DNA of 28,876 bases, taken from an uncultured bacterium (GTDB lineage Bacteria; Bacillota; Clostridia; Lachnospirales; Lachnospiraceae). This document shows, one piece after another, positions 7,376 to 15,736 of the stretch. Positions within the stretch are counted from its first letter, which is position 1. The number at the start of each line of letters is the position of its first letter. The stretch is from NCBI GenBank assembly GCA_905216215.1, contig CAJMSZ010000027.1, forward strand, positions 1 to 28,876, written 5' to 3'. The position numbers and the translations under genes were made by a program. The notes beneath the pieces are model-generated. The model saw only the letters and a program-made list of their open reading frames with translations, did no database searches and had not been told where the DNA came from.

Positions 7376-8380
7376 TTATCCACGTTTCCTTCTGTCTGTG
7401 TTTTTGGATTTCTTATGTGAAGCAGATTTCTGCTCATACTCTTCATATGCTTTCACGATTTTCTGTACCAGAGGATGTCTGACAACATCTTTACTGGTCA
7501 GACGACAGATAGCAATATCGTCAATATTCCGAACAACATTAATTGCTACATCTAATCCGGAAATCTGTCCGGATGGTAAATCTTTCTGTGTGGAATCTCC
7601 GGTAATCACTACCTTAGAGCCAAACCCAATACGGGTCAGGAACATTTTCATCTGTGCAGGAGTCGTATTCTGTGCTTCGTCTAGAATAATAAATGCATTA
7701 TCCAACGTTCGTCCACGCATATAAGCCAGTGGAGCAACCTCGATCAGACCTTTTTCAGAATTTTTCAGAAAGCTCTCAGCTCCCATAATCTGGTAAAGTG
7801 CATCATATAAAGGTCGAAGATAAGGATCAATCTTGCTTTGTAAATCTCCTGGAAGAAAACCCAGCTTTTCTCCGGCTTCAATAGCTGGTCTTGTCAGGAT
7901 GATTCTTCCCACCTCATTTCGCTTGAAGGCGGTGATTGCCATTGCCATGGCCAGATAGGTTTTTCCGGTTCCGGCAGGTCCAAGACCGAAGGTAATCATC
8001 TTATCCCGGATTGAATCTACGTATTTCTTCTGACCAAGTGTCTTTGGCTTGATTGGTTTCCCCTGCAAGGTATGACATATGAGATCTTTATCAATTTCTA
8101 AAACACTTTCTGTACTGTCTTCCATGGTAAGCGCAAGGGTATAATCCACAGTCTGCTCCTGAATGGAATTTCCACGTTTTGAAAGTTCGGTTAACTGTTC
8201 CAGTACATTCTGTGCGCGTTCTACATTTGCTGCATCTCCGAGAATTTTCACTTTACCGTCTCTTGCGATTAAAGTGACATGCAGACTTCGTTCTATTTTT
8301 TTTGCAAACATATCAAACTGCCCGAAAACATTTCGTTCATGCTCAGCAGGAATTTCCATGATTGTCTCCAAAATTGCCAT
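7376..8380 (-). CDS. phoH: PhoH family ATPase (PhoH-like, YqfE/PhoL type)
   Basis: Cytoplasmic P-loop protein of the PhoH family, which is thought to be an RNA helicase/ATPase partner of YbeY in RNA processing. It has 334 aa. Residues 1-90 form a KH-like RNA-binding part, visible as the VTLIARDGKVKILGD stretch. The ATPase part has Walker A GPAGTGKT (134-141), TRPAIEAGEKLGFLPGD, Walker B with DEAQN (from 234), and a sensor-like ITGD. I set the start at 8380 (MAILETIMEIP) because AAGGGA lies at good spacing; the frame is open 90 bases further up but that part overlaps yqfD. The gene lies 16 bases after yqfD and 2 bases before ybeY. Confidence 0.95.
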   Translation of the reverse strand: MAILETIMEIPAEHERNVFGQFDMFAKKIERSLHVTLIARDGKVKILGDAANVERAQNVLEQLTELSKRGNSIQEQTVDYTLALTMEDSTESVLEIDKDLICHTLQGKPIKPKTLGQKKYVDSIRDKMITFGLGPAGTGKTYLAMAMAITAFKRNEVGRIILTRPAIEAGEKLGFLPGDLQSKIDPYLRPLYDALYQIMGAESFLKNSEKGLIEVAPLAYMRGRTLDNAFIILDEAQNTTPAQMKMFLTRIGFGSKVVITGDSTQKDLPSGQISGLDVAINVVRNIDDIAICRLTSKDVVRHPLVQKIVKAYEEYEQKSASHKKSKNTDRRKRG

Positions 8381-8396
8381 AAATTTATTTCCCTTC

Positions 8397-9635
8397 TTAT
8401 TCGTCTGTCGTTTTTTCCGTCTGCGGAATCGACTGTCTGTCGACAGTGACGGGATTTCCGATTTTCTCATGAAATATGAGAACCCCTTTTGCGGTTGTTT
8501 GTTCTACACCAGTGTATATTTTAACACTATTCTGCAAAATTTGAACCCCTTTTTCTTCTAATTTTCTACAAAATCTCTGGAAATTTGCGCTTAATATACA
8601 TCTGGCTTCTGATTTCTCATAATTTTCTTCCTGCTGATTACATTCACGATATTCAAGGAGGCCAAACGAAACAGGGAAACGCAACTGCTTGCCTATGAAC
8701 AAGCGGGCATCTTTTTCCAAAGCTTTATAACAGGAATAACCGGATTCTTCCTTTCCAAAATAAAAGCGTGTGTTTCCTGTGTCTATCCAAAATCCCCATC
8801 TCTTATTGCCGGTTTCTTTCAAGACAAAATGTCTGGTATCCAGATTTTCTTCATAAGTGGACTCAGTCCGGGCGAAAATATCTGCGTCCGAGGATACATA
8901 TTGATAATTTACAATTTCTTTTGCATCATTATATATGGGAATACTGCCACTTACCAGGCAATCACCTTTTTTAACAGTATCACCGATATGTACGACAGGG
9001 ATACCACGTCGAGTAATGATATCCGTTATGATTCCATCTTTATCAGCAATAATATCAGACGGAACATCGACAGGATTATTGTTTTGTTTTAAAAGGTGCT
9101 CCCTGTTTTCTTTCACCTGTATTTTCAGAAAAATCCCTTCTACTGATGCGGAGACCCATATAACATCGGAATAATTTTTACGTAGATACGCAGAAATGGC
9201 ATCACATTGAACATTTTTCTTAGACTGACCAACATAGATATCTTGCGTTTTCAGTGCTTTTCTGATTTCTTCTTGTGAATATTTCTGATTTCCTTCAATC
9301 TGAATATTCCAGATGAATCTTGTCATCAGGAAAAGAAAGATTGAGCAAAATATCAGACCTAATGTAAATAGTTGTCTTTTTTTGTATTTTTGTAAAAAAA
9401 AAGGAAAGCCGAATCGTTCTTTTACTTTGACTTTCGTTTTGGTTTTGCGTAGAATTGGTTTCAATCTTCGGAAATCATGTATTGAGATATTCATTTCATA
9501 AGCGTGTCCACAAGAAATGAGGTTCCACAAATCAATCTTATGGTGAGCGCACATGTTGAAAAAACGTTCTGGCGAATAACCGGTAATCTGGATTTTTAAA
9601 TATCCTGTGATATATTTCCTGATTCTGGCCTGCAT
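8397..9635 (-). CDS. yqfD: Sporulation protein YqfD
   Basis: Membrane protein of the YqfD family, made in the mother cell under sigma-E in Bacillus and required for efficient sporulation. It has 412 aa. The N-terminal cytoplasmic part (1-90) carries GYLKIQITGYSPERFFN and ends in a very basic stretch (RKTKTKVKVKERFG). One membrane helix covers about residues 92-110. The long extracytoplasmic part has the POTRA-like IEGNQKYSQEEIRKAL and the conserved RRGIPVVHIGDTVKKGDCLVSG segment (about 210-230). AAGGGG precedes the ATG. It follows yqfC by 19 bases. A run of nine identical bases (A9 on the plus strand, 9394-9402) lies in the coding region, but the frame is intact. Confidence 0.93.
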   Translation of the reverse strand: MQARIRKYITGYLKIQITGYSPERFFNMCAHHKIDLWNLISCGHAYEMNISIHDFRRLKPILRKTKTKVKVKERFGFPFFLQKYKKRQLFTLGLIFCSIFLFLMTRFIWNIQIEGNQKYSQEEIRKALKTQDIYVGQSKKNVQCDAISAYLRKNYSDVIWVSASVEGIFLKIQVKENREHLLKQNNNPVDVPSDIIADKDGIITDIITRRGIPVVHIGDTVKKGDCLVSGSIPIYNDAKEIVNYQYVSSDADIFARTESTYEENLDTRHFVLKETGNKRWGFWIDTGNTRFYFGKEESGYSCYKALEKDARLFIGKQLRFPVSFGLLEYRECNQQEENYEKSEARCILSANFQRFCRKLEEKGVQILQNSVKIYTGVEQTTAKGVLIFHEKIGNPVTVDRQSIPQTEKTTDE

Positions 9636-9654
9636 AGGGTGAACCCCTTTCCTG

Positions 9655-9954
9655 TTACTGATATTCTAGTTTATCAATTTTGCCTGTAATCATCATATCC
9701 TCATTTGTATAATATGCAATCTCAAGTCTTGCTCCAGAGATTTTTAACTGTCCGCTTTTGAGTTTTATCCGGATTAAGGTATCCGTATATTCTATAATAC
9801 CACGATAGTTCTCAATATTCATTTCAAATTCACCGGTAATCGTAACAATTGGAACACCAAGGATTACATCTTTGGGCATGCTGGATGCCTCCGTGATTCG
9901 ATACCCCAGTGTTCCGTTTTTTTCCTGGTCTCGCTTATTCATCACACAAGCCAT
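9655..9954 (-). CDS. yqfC: YabP/YqfC family sporulation protein
   Basis: Small sporulation protein of the YabP/YqfC family, partner gene of yqfD and sigma-E controlled in Bacillus. It is 99 aa if the ATG at 9954 is used, or 95 from the ATG at 9942. The family pattern is clear: SSMPKDVILGVPIVTITGEF, then ENYRGIIEYTDTLIRIKLK and YTNEDMMITGKIDKLEY. Neither start has a recognisable Shine-Dalgarno sequence, so I keep the longer one with reserve. A weak CATACCAT box (9990-9997, minus strand) resembles a sigma-E -10 element but I find no good -35. It leads the conserved yqfC-yqfD-phoH-ybeY block. Confidence 0.88.
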   Translation of the reverse strand: MACVMNKRDQEKNGTLGYRITEASSMPKDVILGVPIVTITGEFEMNIENYRGIIEYTDTLIRIKLKSGQLKISGARLEIAYYTNEDMMITGKIDKLEYQ

Positions 9955-10014
9955 ACATGATTTTATCTAACTATATGAAATCAGATGAAATGGTATGCTA
10001 AGAAACTGCGTATT

Positions 10015-10686
10015 TTAATTTTTGAAATTTTTAAATTGGTCTGTCATAATTTTTCCATCTTTTACAACAATTTCAATTTTTCCATTTTCCGATGCAATAA
10101 ACCGAATGCAATGATCTGTGTCTTCCTTTGGTAAATAAGGCTGCCCTACTGTGAAAACGTTCTTTTCTGTAAGTGTAGCAAACATATACTCTGTTCCGGG
10201 ACGAAGGGTACAAATCGGAAGCCCGTTTAAAAAGAACATATCCTGCGAATTATCATTCCAGTAGTATTCATCTACCAGACGAATAGTTGCCGGAGATGAA
10301 AGTGGCCTACTCATGACGTTCTGTGCTGTATTCGTAGTCTGGTTAGGATTTCCGTATCCGTATGAAATGTTGTTTGCTGCATTCCCGGTAGCCTGAAACA
10401 TATCCTGAGGCTTGTAATTTCCAAGAGGTGCTCTATTTACAATCATTCTGGAAAGAAATGCTCCAAGAAGTGCTCCGGTAATACCAAACGCATATGCAAT
10501 CATCAATGGTTTTCTGTTTGGCGCAAAAGTAAGCGCAATATAAGTACCGGCAATTGTTCCCAGAACCTCTAGTCCAAACCATAATCCAATGGTGATGATT
10601 CGATATTTTGATGGGTTCTGCCCTCTGGCCAGGGCGATTTTTCCGTTTTGATTTAACAGCCAGATGACACATAATATTTCAATCAT
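10015..10686 (-). CDS. Two-helix membrane protein of unknown function
   Basis: Unrecognised 223-aa protein. After a short hydrophobic N-terminus (MIEILCVIWLL) come two membrane helices, about residues 29-52 and 57-80, each with small-residue (Gly/Ala) patterns that suggest tight packing. A Gln/Asn/Thr-rich linker (about 90-125) leads to a C-terminal domain of about 90 residues that looks beta-rich (DEYYWNDNSQDMFFLNG, YMFATLTEKNVFTVGQPYLP). No catalytic motif is visible. The start at 10686 is fixed by AAAGGAAG at ideal spacing and by an extended -10 promoter 23 bases upstream; the frame stays open upstream across that promoter. No terminator separates it from yqfC (60-base gap), so it may be read through into the sporulation block. 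The hydrophobic half could be a membrane anchor for the C-terminal domain. Confidence 0.8.
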   Translation of the reverse strand: MIEILCVIWLLNQNGKIALARGQNPSKYRIITIGLWFGLEVLGTIAGTYIALTFAPNRKPLMIAYAFGITGALLGAFLSRMIVNRAPLGNYKPQDMFQATGNAANNISYGYGNPNQTTNTAQNVMSRPLSSPATIRLVDEYYWNDNSQDMFFLNGLPICTLRPGTEYMFATLTEKNVFTVGQPYLPKEDTDHCIRFIASENGKIEIVVKDGKIMTDQFKNFKN

Positions 10687-10708
10687 ATGTTTCTTCCTTT
10701 CGTATTTC

Positions 10709-10717
10709 ATTATAGCA
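10709..10717 (-). promoter_or_regulatory. Extended -10 promoter of the two-helix membrane protein gene
   Basis: The minus strand reads TGCTATAAT, a perfect TATAAT with the TGn extension. The -35 position at 17 bases is poor (AGAAAA), as expected for extended -10 promoters. The start point would be near 10702, leaving a leader of about 16 bases that holds the AAAGGAAG ribosome binding site. Confidence 0.65.
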
Positions 10718-10860
10718 TATTTACACGGATGTTTTCTATGATACAGTCCGTTGTAATTTAAATCATTGTATAAATTATAATTCAAACTGAAATATTTGTA
10801 TAGTGAAATTATTCTAAACTTTATGGTATCTATATAAAATTTTGCCTGAAAAAAGCATGA

Positions 10861-10889
10861 AAAAGAGACGGTGTAAAACCGTCTCTTTT
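10861..10889 (-). terminator. Intrinsic terminator after carB
   Basis: A perfect 11-bp stem (10861-10871 with 10879-10889, AAAAGAGACGG and its complement) has a seven-base loop. It lies 20 bases beyond the carB stop, and on the minus strand the stem runs into TTTTT. The rest of the 222-base gap up to 10686 is AT-rich and otherwise holds only the extended -10 promoter of the next gene. Confidence 0.9.
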
Positions 10890-10908
10890 ATAGCACATCA
10901 TACAAATT

Positions 10909-13900
10909 TTATTTATGTTTGATTTCTGCGTGTAATTCTTGAAGAGATTTCAGTTCACTGCTTCCGTGCTGCTGAATGTAGCAAATGCCACTGATTGTTG
11001 CTTTTGCAGCAGCGATTGTAGTCATGTAAGCCACTTTCTTCTTGATTGCAGCCTTACGAAGGTAACTGTCGTCATCAACACCATTCTTTCCGCGTGGAGT
11101 GTTGATGATTAAATCAATCTTACCATTTGTAATCAAGTCAAGGATGTTAGGACGTCCTTCGCGAAGTTTCTTTACCATTTCAGCTTCGATTCCAGCTTTT
11201 TGGAGACACTCGTAAGTTCCTTTTGAAGCAAGAATCTTGAATCCGGCATCAGCAAATTTCTGAGCAACTTCTACAACTTCTTCTTTATCTTTATCATTGA
11301 CAGAAATCAGTACAGTTCCACTGAGTGGGAGTTTCGTCTGTGTTGCTTCCTGAGCTTTATAGAATGCTTCTCCTGAAGAAACGGAAAGTCCGAGTACTTC
11401 TCCGGTTGAACGCATTTCAGGTCCAAGTACAGGGTCAACCTCCTGGAACATATTGAATGGGAATACCGCTTCTTTCACACCATAGTATGGAATATCCTGT
11501 TCTTTTAATTCTGGAATCGGTGATGGTCTTCCTGTCAGTTCTGCTGTCGCAATTTCGATTGCAAGAGGAACCATTCTGATGTTGCATACCTTAGAAACCA
11601 ACGGCACCGTTCTGGATGCTCTTGGATTGGCCTCCAGTACGAAAACCTTTCCGTTTTCAATTGCATACTGCATATTCATCAGACCTTTTACATGCATCTC
11701 TTCTGCAATTCTTCTTGTGTATTCTTTAATGGTCTTTACATTTTCTTCTGAAATGTATTTTGATGGAATGATACAAGCAGAGTCACCGGAATGTACACCT
11801 GCAAGTTCAACGTGTTCCATAACCGCTGGTACAAAAGCATGTGTTCCATCACTGATAGCATCCGCTTCGCATTCGGTTGCGTGTCCTAAAAAACGGTCAA
11901 TCAGGATTGGTCTGTCAGGTGTTACCCCAACAGCAGCATTCATGTATCCTACCATACTTTCTGCATCATAAACAACTTCCATTCCACGTCCGCCAAGTAC
12001 ATAAGAAGGACGAACCATAACAGGATATCCAATCTTTTCAGCGATTTCCAAAGCTTCTTCTACATTGACAGCCATTCCTGATTCTGGCATAGGAATATCG
12101 AGTTTGTCCATCATGGCACGGAACTGATCACGGTCTTCTGCCAAATCAATTACGGATGGTGCAGTACCGAGAATCTTTACGCCATTTTTCTCCAAATCTG
12201 CCGCAAGATTTAACGGAGTCTGACCACCAAACTGTGCAATCACACCTACTGGCTTTTCTTTCTTGTAAATGCTGAGCACATCTTCCAGTGTAAGTGGTTC
12301 AAAATATAATTTATCAGAAGTATCGTAGTCCGTAGATACAGTCTCCGGATTACAGTTTACGATAATTGTTTCGAATCCAAGTTTCTTCAGTGCAAGGGAT
12401 GCATGAACACAGCAATAGTCAAATTCGATACCCTGTCCGATACGGTTTGGTCCACCGCCAAGAATCATAATCTTTGGTTTTGCTGTACTTACCGGGCTTT
12501 CATCCTTTGTATTGTAAGTAGAGTAGTAATAAGCACTGTCTTCGGTAGCACTTACATGAACACCTTCCCACGCTTCTTCCACGCCAAGTTCAATACGTCT
12601 GTTACGTATATCTTCTTCTTTTACATCAAGAATCTGACTTAAATATTTATCTGAGAAACCATCTTTCTTTGCTGCGATGAGAGCCTCATCGGATGGAAGC
12701 TGACCTTTGGAGGCTATTAACTGTTCCTCTTCCTCTACCAGTTCTTTCATCTGTTCGATAAAGTAATGTTTTACTTTTGTGAGTTCATGAATTTCATCAA
12801 CAGTAGCGCCCTTTCTAAGTGCTTCATACATGATGAAATGACGTTCGCTGGAAGGATGAATCAGCATATTTAATAACTCTTCTTTTGATTTTGTATCAAA
12901 ATCTTTTGCATGTCCAAGACCATATCTGCCTGTCTCAAGACTGCGGATAGCTTTCTGGAATGCTTCCTTATAAGTTTTACCGATACTCATAACTTCACCT
13001 ACAGCGCGCATCTGAGTACCAAGTTTATCTTCTACACCTTTGAATTTTTCGAATGCCCAACGAGCAAACTTAATTACAACATAGTCCCCGTCTGGTACAT
13101 ATTTATCAAGTGTTCCGTATTTACCACATGGAATATCTTTTAATGTGAGTCCAGTTGCAAGCATCGCTGATACGAGGGCGATAGGGAAACCGGTTGCTTT
13201 TGAAGCAAGAGCTGATGAACGTGATGTTCTTGGGTTGATTTCGATGATGATATCTCTGTCAGTTTTCGGGTCATGTGCCCACTGTACATTGGTTCCACCG
13301 ATTACCTGAATAGATTCTACGATTTTATATGATTTCTCCTGAAGACGTTTCTGAACATCCTCAGAAATGGTAAGCATAGGAGCGGAGCAGAAAGAATCTC
13401 CTGTATGCACACCAAGAGGATCAATGTTTTCAATGAAACAAACAGTAATCATATTATTGTCTGCATCACGTACAACTTCCAGTTCCAGTTCTTCCCATCC
13501 GAGAATAGATTCTTCTACAAGAACCTGTCCTACAAGACTGGCCTGTAATCCTCTGGCACATACGGTTTTCAATTCTTCTACATTATATACAAGTCCGCCA
13601 CCGGCGCCACCCATTGTGTAGGCAGGACGAAGTACTACCGGATATCCTAACTTATCTGCAATAGCGAGTGCATCCTCAACGGAATAAGCAACCTCACTTC
13701 TTGCCATTTCAATACCAAGCTTTTCCATGGTATGCTTAAATTCAATACGGTCCTCACCACGTTCAATGGCATCTACCTGTACACCAATTACCTGAACATT
13801 ATATTTATCAAGGACACCTGCTTTTGAAAGTTCGGAACACAAATTAAGCCCTGACTGTCCACCAAGGTTTGGCAGTAACGCATCTGGTCTCTCCTTTGCG

Positions 13901-14133
13901 ATAATTTTCTCAATGCGTTCCACATTGAGTGGTTCAATGTATGTGACATCTGCTGTTTCAGGGTCTGTCATGATTGTTGCCGGGTTAGAGTTCACCAGCA
14001 CGATCTCATAACCTAATTTTCTTAATGCTTTACACGCCTGAGTACCAGAATAATCAAATTCACACGCCTGTCCAATGATGATAGGGCCTGAACCAATAAT
14101 CAATACTTTGTGTATATCTTTTCTTTGGGACAT
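10909..14133 (-). CDS. carB: Carbamoyl phosphate synthase large subunit
   Basis: Makes carbamoyl phosphate from bicarbonate, two ATP and ammonia supplied by the glutaminase subunit CarA, for pyrimidines and arginine. It is 1074 aa, the classic full length. Both ATP-grasp halves are present: the first opens with VLIIGSGPIIIGQACEFDYSG, the second (about residue 555) with IMILGGGPNRIGQGIEFDY. The C-terminal MGS-like allosteric domain (about 935-1074) begins near SGTVLISVNDKDKEEV. I placed the start at 14133 (MSQRKDIHKVLII) because GAGGAGG lies eight bases upstream; an ATG 21 bases earlier would lie ahead of that site. It has its own strong promoter and terminator, so it is a single-gene unit. 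carA is not adjacent on either side. No PyrR-type attenuator is visible in the 38-base leader. Confidence 0.97.
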   Translation of the reverse strand: MSQRKDIHKVLIIGSGPIIIGQACEFDYSGTQACKALRKLGYEIVLVNSNPATIMTDPETADVTYIEPLNVERIEKIIAKERPDALLPNLGGQSGLNLCSELSKAGVLDKYNVQVIGVQVDAIERGEDRIEFKHTMEKLGIEMARSEVAYSVEDALAIADKLGYPVVLRPAYTMGGAGGGLVYNVEELKTVCARGLQASLVGQVLVEESILGWEELELEVVRDADNNMITVCFIENIDPLGVHTGDSFCSAPMLTISEDVQKRLQEKSYKIVESIQVIGGTNVQWAHDPKTDRDIIIEINPRTSRSSALASKATGFPIALVSAMLATGLTLKDIPCGKYGTLDKYVPDGDYVVIKFARWAFEKFKGVEDKLGTQMRAVGEVMSIGKTYKEAFQKAIRSLETGRYGLGHAKDFDTKSKEELLNMLIHPSSERHFIMYEALRKGATVDEIHELTKVKHYFIEQMKELVEEEEQLIASKGQLPSDEALIAAKKDGFSDKYLSQILDVKEEDIRNRRIELGVEEAWEGVHVSATEDSAYYYSTYNTKDESPVSTAKPKIMILGGGPNRIGQGIEFDYCCVHASLALKKLGFETIIVNCNPETVSTDYDTSDKLYFEPLTLEDVLSIYKKEKPVGVIAQFGGQTPLNLAADLEKNGVKILGTAPSVIDLAEDRDQFRAMMDKLDIPMPESGMAVNVEEALEIAEKIGYPVMVRPSYVLGGRGMEVVYDAESMVGYMNAAVGVTPDRPILIDRFLGHATECEADAISDGTHAFVPAVMEHVELAGVHSGDSACIIPSKYISEENVKTIKEYTRRIAEEMHVKGLMNMQYAIENGKVFVLEANPRASRTVPLVSKVCNIRMVPLAIEIATAELTGRPSPIPELKEQDIPYYGVKEAVFPFNMFQEVDPVLGPEMRSTGEVLGLSVSSGEAFYKAQEATQTKLPLSGTVLISVNDKDKEEVVEVAQKFADAGFKILASKGTYECLQKAGIEAEMVKKLREGRPNILDLITNGKIDLIINTPRGKNGVDDDSYLRKAAIKKKVAYMTTIAAAKATISGICYIQQHGSSELKSLQELHAEIKHK

Positions 14134-14177
14134 ATCCGCTTCCTCCTCATGCATTTGTTTCTTTAAAGTCTCGTAAC

Positions 14178-14206
14178 ATTATACACGAATGGAATAGGCT
14201 ATGCAA
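14178..14206 (-). promoter_or_regulatory. Sigma-A promoter of carB
   Basis: On the minus strand TTGCAT (14201-14206) and a perfect TATAAT (14178-14183) are separated by exactly 17 bases, and TG directly precedes the -10. The start point would be near 14171, giving a leader of about 38 bases. The 127-base gap to the citrate synthase gene is otherwise AT-rich; a small TAGAAA/TTTCTA hairpin near 14230 is too weak to call a terminator. Confidence 0.8.
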
Positions 14207-14260
14207 TAAAAATTTTTTATAAATAGAAACCTTTTTCTAATAGCTTTTTATCAATATTTC

Positions 14261-15637
14261 TTATTTGCGGTTCTCCAGTTCTATATAATCCCGATATGGA
14301 GACAGAGGATTGTAGGCAGGACGAATGATTTTATCCACATTACGAAGCTCTTCTAATCTGTGTGCACTCCATCCAACAATACGTGCTGCTGCAAAAATAG
14401 GTGTGTAAAGCTGTTCCGGAATTCCAAGCATGGAATAAACAAGACCACTGTAAAAATCCACGTTGGCATTTACGCCTTTGTAAATTCGTCGCTTCTCAGC
14501 AATCACTTCCGGTGCCATCTTCTCTACTTTCTCATAAAGTGCATATTCCTGTGTATAGCCCTTTTCCATTGCCAGTTGTTTTACAAAGGTCTTGAAAATC
14601 TCTGCACGAGGGTCAGATACAGAATAAATTGCATGCCCCATACCATAAATCAGCCCCTTCTGGTCAAATACCTCTTTATTCAGAAGTGCATTCAAATAAG
14701 CGCGGACTTCGTCATCATCTTCCCAGTCTTTTACGGTCTTCTTCATGTCACTGAACATCTGGGTTACTTTAATGTTGGCACCGCCGTGCTTTGGCCCTTT
14801 CAGAGAAGCCATGGCTGCTGCTATCGTAGAGTAAGTGTCTGTTCCGGAAGAAGTAACTACGTGAGTAGTAAATGTGGAGTTGTTACCACCACCATGGTCC
14901 ATATGGAGCACAAGTGCCATATCCAGAATCTTTGCTTCGAGGTCTGTATATTTCCGGTCTTCTCGAAGCATCATTAAAATATTCTCGGCTGCGGATTTGG
15001 AAGGATCTGGGGCATAAATATACAAATCTTCCCCCTGCCTGTAATTATAAGCATGATAACCATATACCATAAGCATTGGAAACTGACTGATCAGATTCAG
15101 ACTTTGACGTAATACATTAGGGATGCTGGTATCATCCGCTTTTTCATCATATGTATAAAGACTCAGGATAGAGCGGGACAAACTGTTCATCATGTCTTTG
15201 CTTGGAGCTTTCATGATAACGTCACGGACAAAAGTTGGCGGAAGTGTTCTTCTCTCGGCAAGCATCTGCTGAAAATGCTCCAGTTGTGTTTTGCTCGGCA
15301 ATTCCCCAAACAGCAACAGATAAGCTACTTCTTCGAAACCACTGTGATGTGCATCCAGAAATCCCTTTACTAAATCTTTGATGTTATAACCCCGATAGTA
15401 AAGATTTCCTGCGCATGGGACCTCTTTCCCATCGACAATCTTCTTTGCACAGACATCGGATATATTGGTCAGTCCTGCAAGGACTCCTTTTCCGTCCAGG
15501 TCACGAAGTCCACGCTTTACTTCATACTTGGTATATAATTCCTTATCTATGGCATTGCTCTTGTTGCAAAGCTCTGCTAATTCTAAAATTTCAGGTGTAA
15601 TTTCGAATAAAGTAGTGTCAAGTGTAGTATTGGCCAT
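14261..15637 (-). CDS. Citrate synthase, long clostridial type
   Basis: Si-type citrate (or 2-methylcitrate) synthase, condensing oxaloacetate with acetyl-CoA (or propionyl-CoA). It is 458 aa, longer than the 370-430 of most bacterial forms because of an N-terminal extension of about 40-60 residues. Active-site positions are present: HMDHGGG (His248), GPKHGGAN (His284), GMGHAIYSVSDPRA (His334) and NVDFYSG (Asp393). The usual HRVY motif reads HAIY here. AGGAGG precedes the ATG by eight bases. It is a single-gene unit with its own promoter (15676-15704). No aconitase or isocitrate dehydrogenase is next to it; it may supply glutamate carbon. It is unrelated to Re-citrate synthase, which has a different fold. 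Citrate versus methylcitrate specificity cannot be settled by reading. Confidence 0.93.
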   Translation of the reverse strand: MANTTLDTTLFEITPEILELAELCNKSNAIDKELYTKYEVKRGLRDLDGKGVLAGLTNISDVCAKKIVDGKEVPCAGNLYYRGYNIKDLVKGFLDAHHSGFEEVAYLLLFGELPSKTQLEHFQQMLAERRTLPPTFVRDVIMKAPSKDMMNSLSRSILSLYTYDEKADDTSIPNVLRQSLNLISQFPMLMVYGYHAYNYRQGEDLYIYAPDPSKSAAENILMMLREDRKYTDLEAKILDMALVLHMDHGGGNNSTFTTHVVTSSGTDTYSTIAAAMASLKGPKHGGANIKVTQMFSDMKKTVKDWEDDDEVRAYLNALLNKEVFDQKGLIYGMGHAIYSVSDPRAEIFKTFVKQLAMEKGYTQEYALYEKVEKMAPEVIAEKRRIYKGVNANVDFYSGLVYSMLGIPEQLYTPIFAAARIVGWSAHRLEELRNVDKIIRPAYNPLSPYRDYIELENRK

Positions 15638-15675
15638 GGCAATTACCTCCTATTTTCCTGTGATTAATTTTCAAT

Positions 15676-15704
15676 ATTATACTGGATAAATCTGAGAAAA
15701 ACAA
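15676..15704 (-). promoter_or_regulatory. Sigma-A promoter of the citrate synthase gene
   Basis: On the minus strand TTGTTT (15699-15704) and TATAAT (15676-15681) are spaced by 17 bases. The start point would be near 15669, giving a leader of about 31 bases with AGGAGG. A palindrome (15705-15719) adjoins the -35 directly upstream. Confidence 0.7.
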
Positions 15705-15719
15705 TTAACATCCTGTTAA
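15705..15719. other. Palindrome TTAACA-TCC-TGTTAA upstream of the citrate synthase promoter
   Basis: A perfect 6-bp inverted repeat with a three-base centre lies directly upstream of the citrate synthase -35 box and 17 bases after the ybaK stop codon. It has two readings: an operator for a dimeric repressor or activator, or a weak intrinsic terminator for the amidohydrolase-ybaK unit, because on the minus strand it is followed by TTGTTTTT. The stem is short and AT-rich for a terminator. I cannot choose between the two. Confidence 0.4.
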
Positions 15720-15736
15720 ATATTTATGAAAGAAAT

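Noticed and set aside
8381..8470. Longer phoH start with an Arg/Lys-rich leader
   Set aside because: The leader overlaps yqfD coding sequence and the ATG at 8380 has a proper AAGGGA site.
9394..9402. Run of nine identical bases inside yqfD, possible slippage or phase-variation site
   Set aside because: The frame is intact and the run encodes ordinary Phe/Leu codons; nothing around it suggests programmed slippage.
14134..14177. Possible PyrR attenuator or riboswitch in the carB leader
   Set aside because: The leader is only about 38 bases and holds no hairpin series; no room for an attenuator.
14206..14225. AT-rich near-palindrome (AAAAATTTTTTAT) between citrate synthase and carB
   Set aside because: Simple A/T tracts in an AT-rich gap; too little structure for a terminator or operator call.
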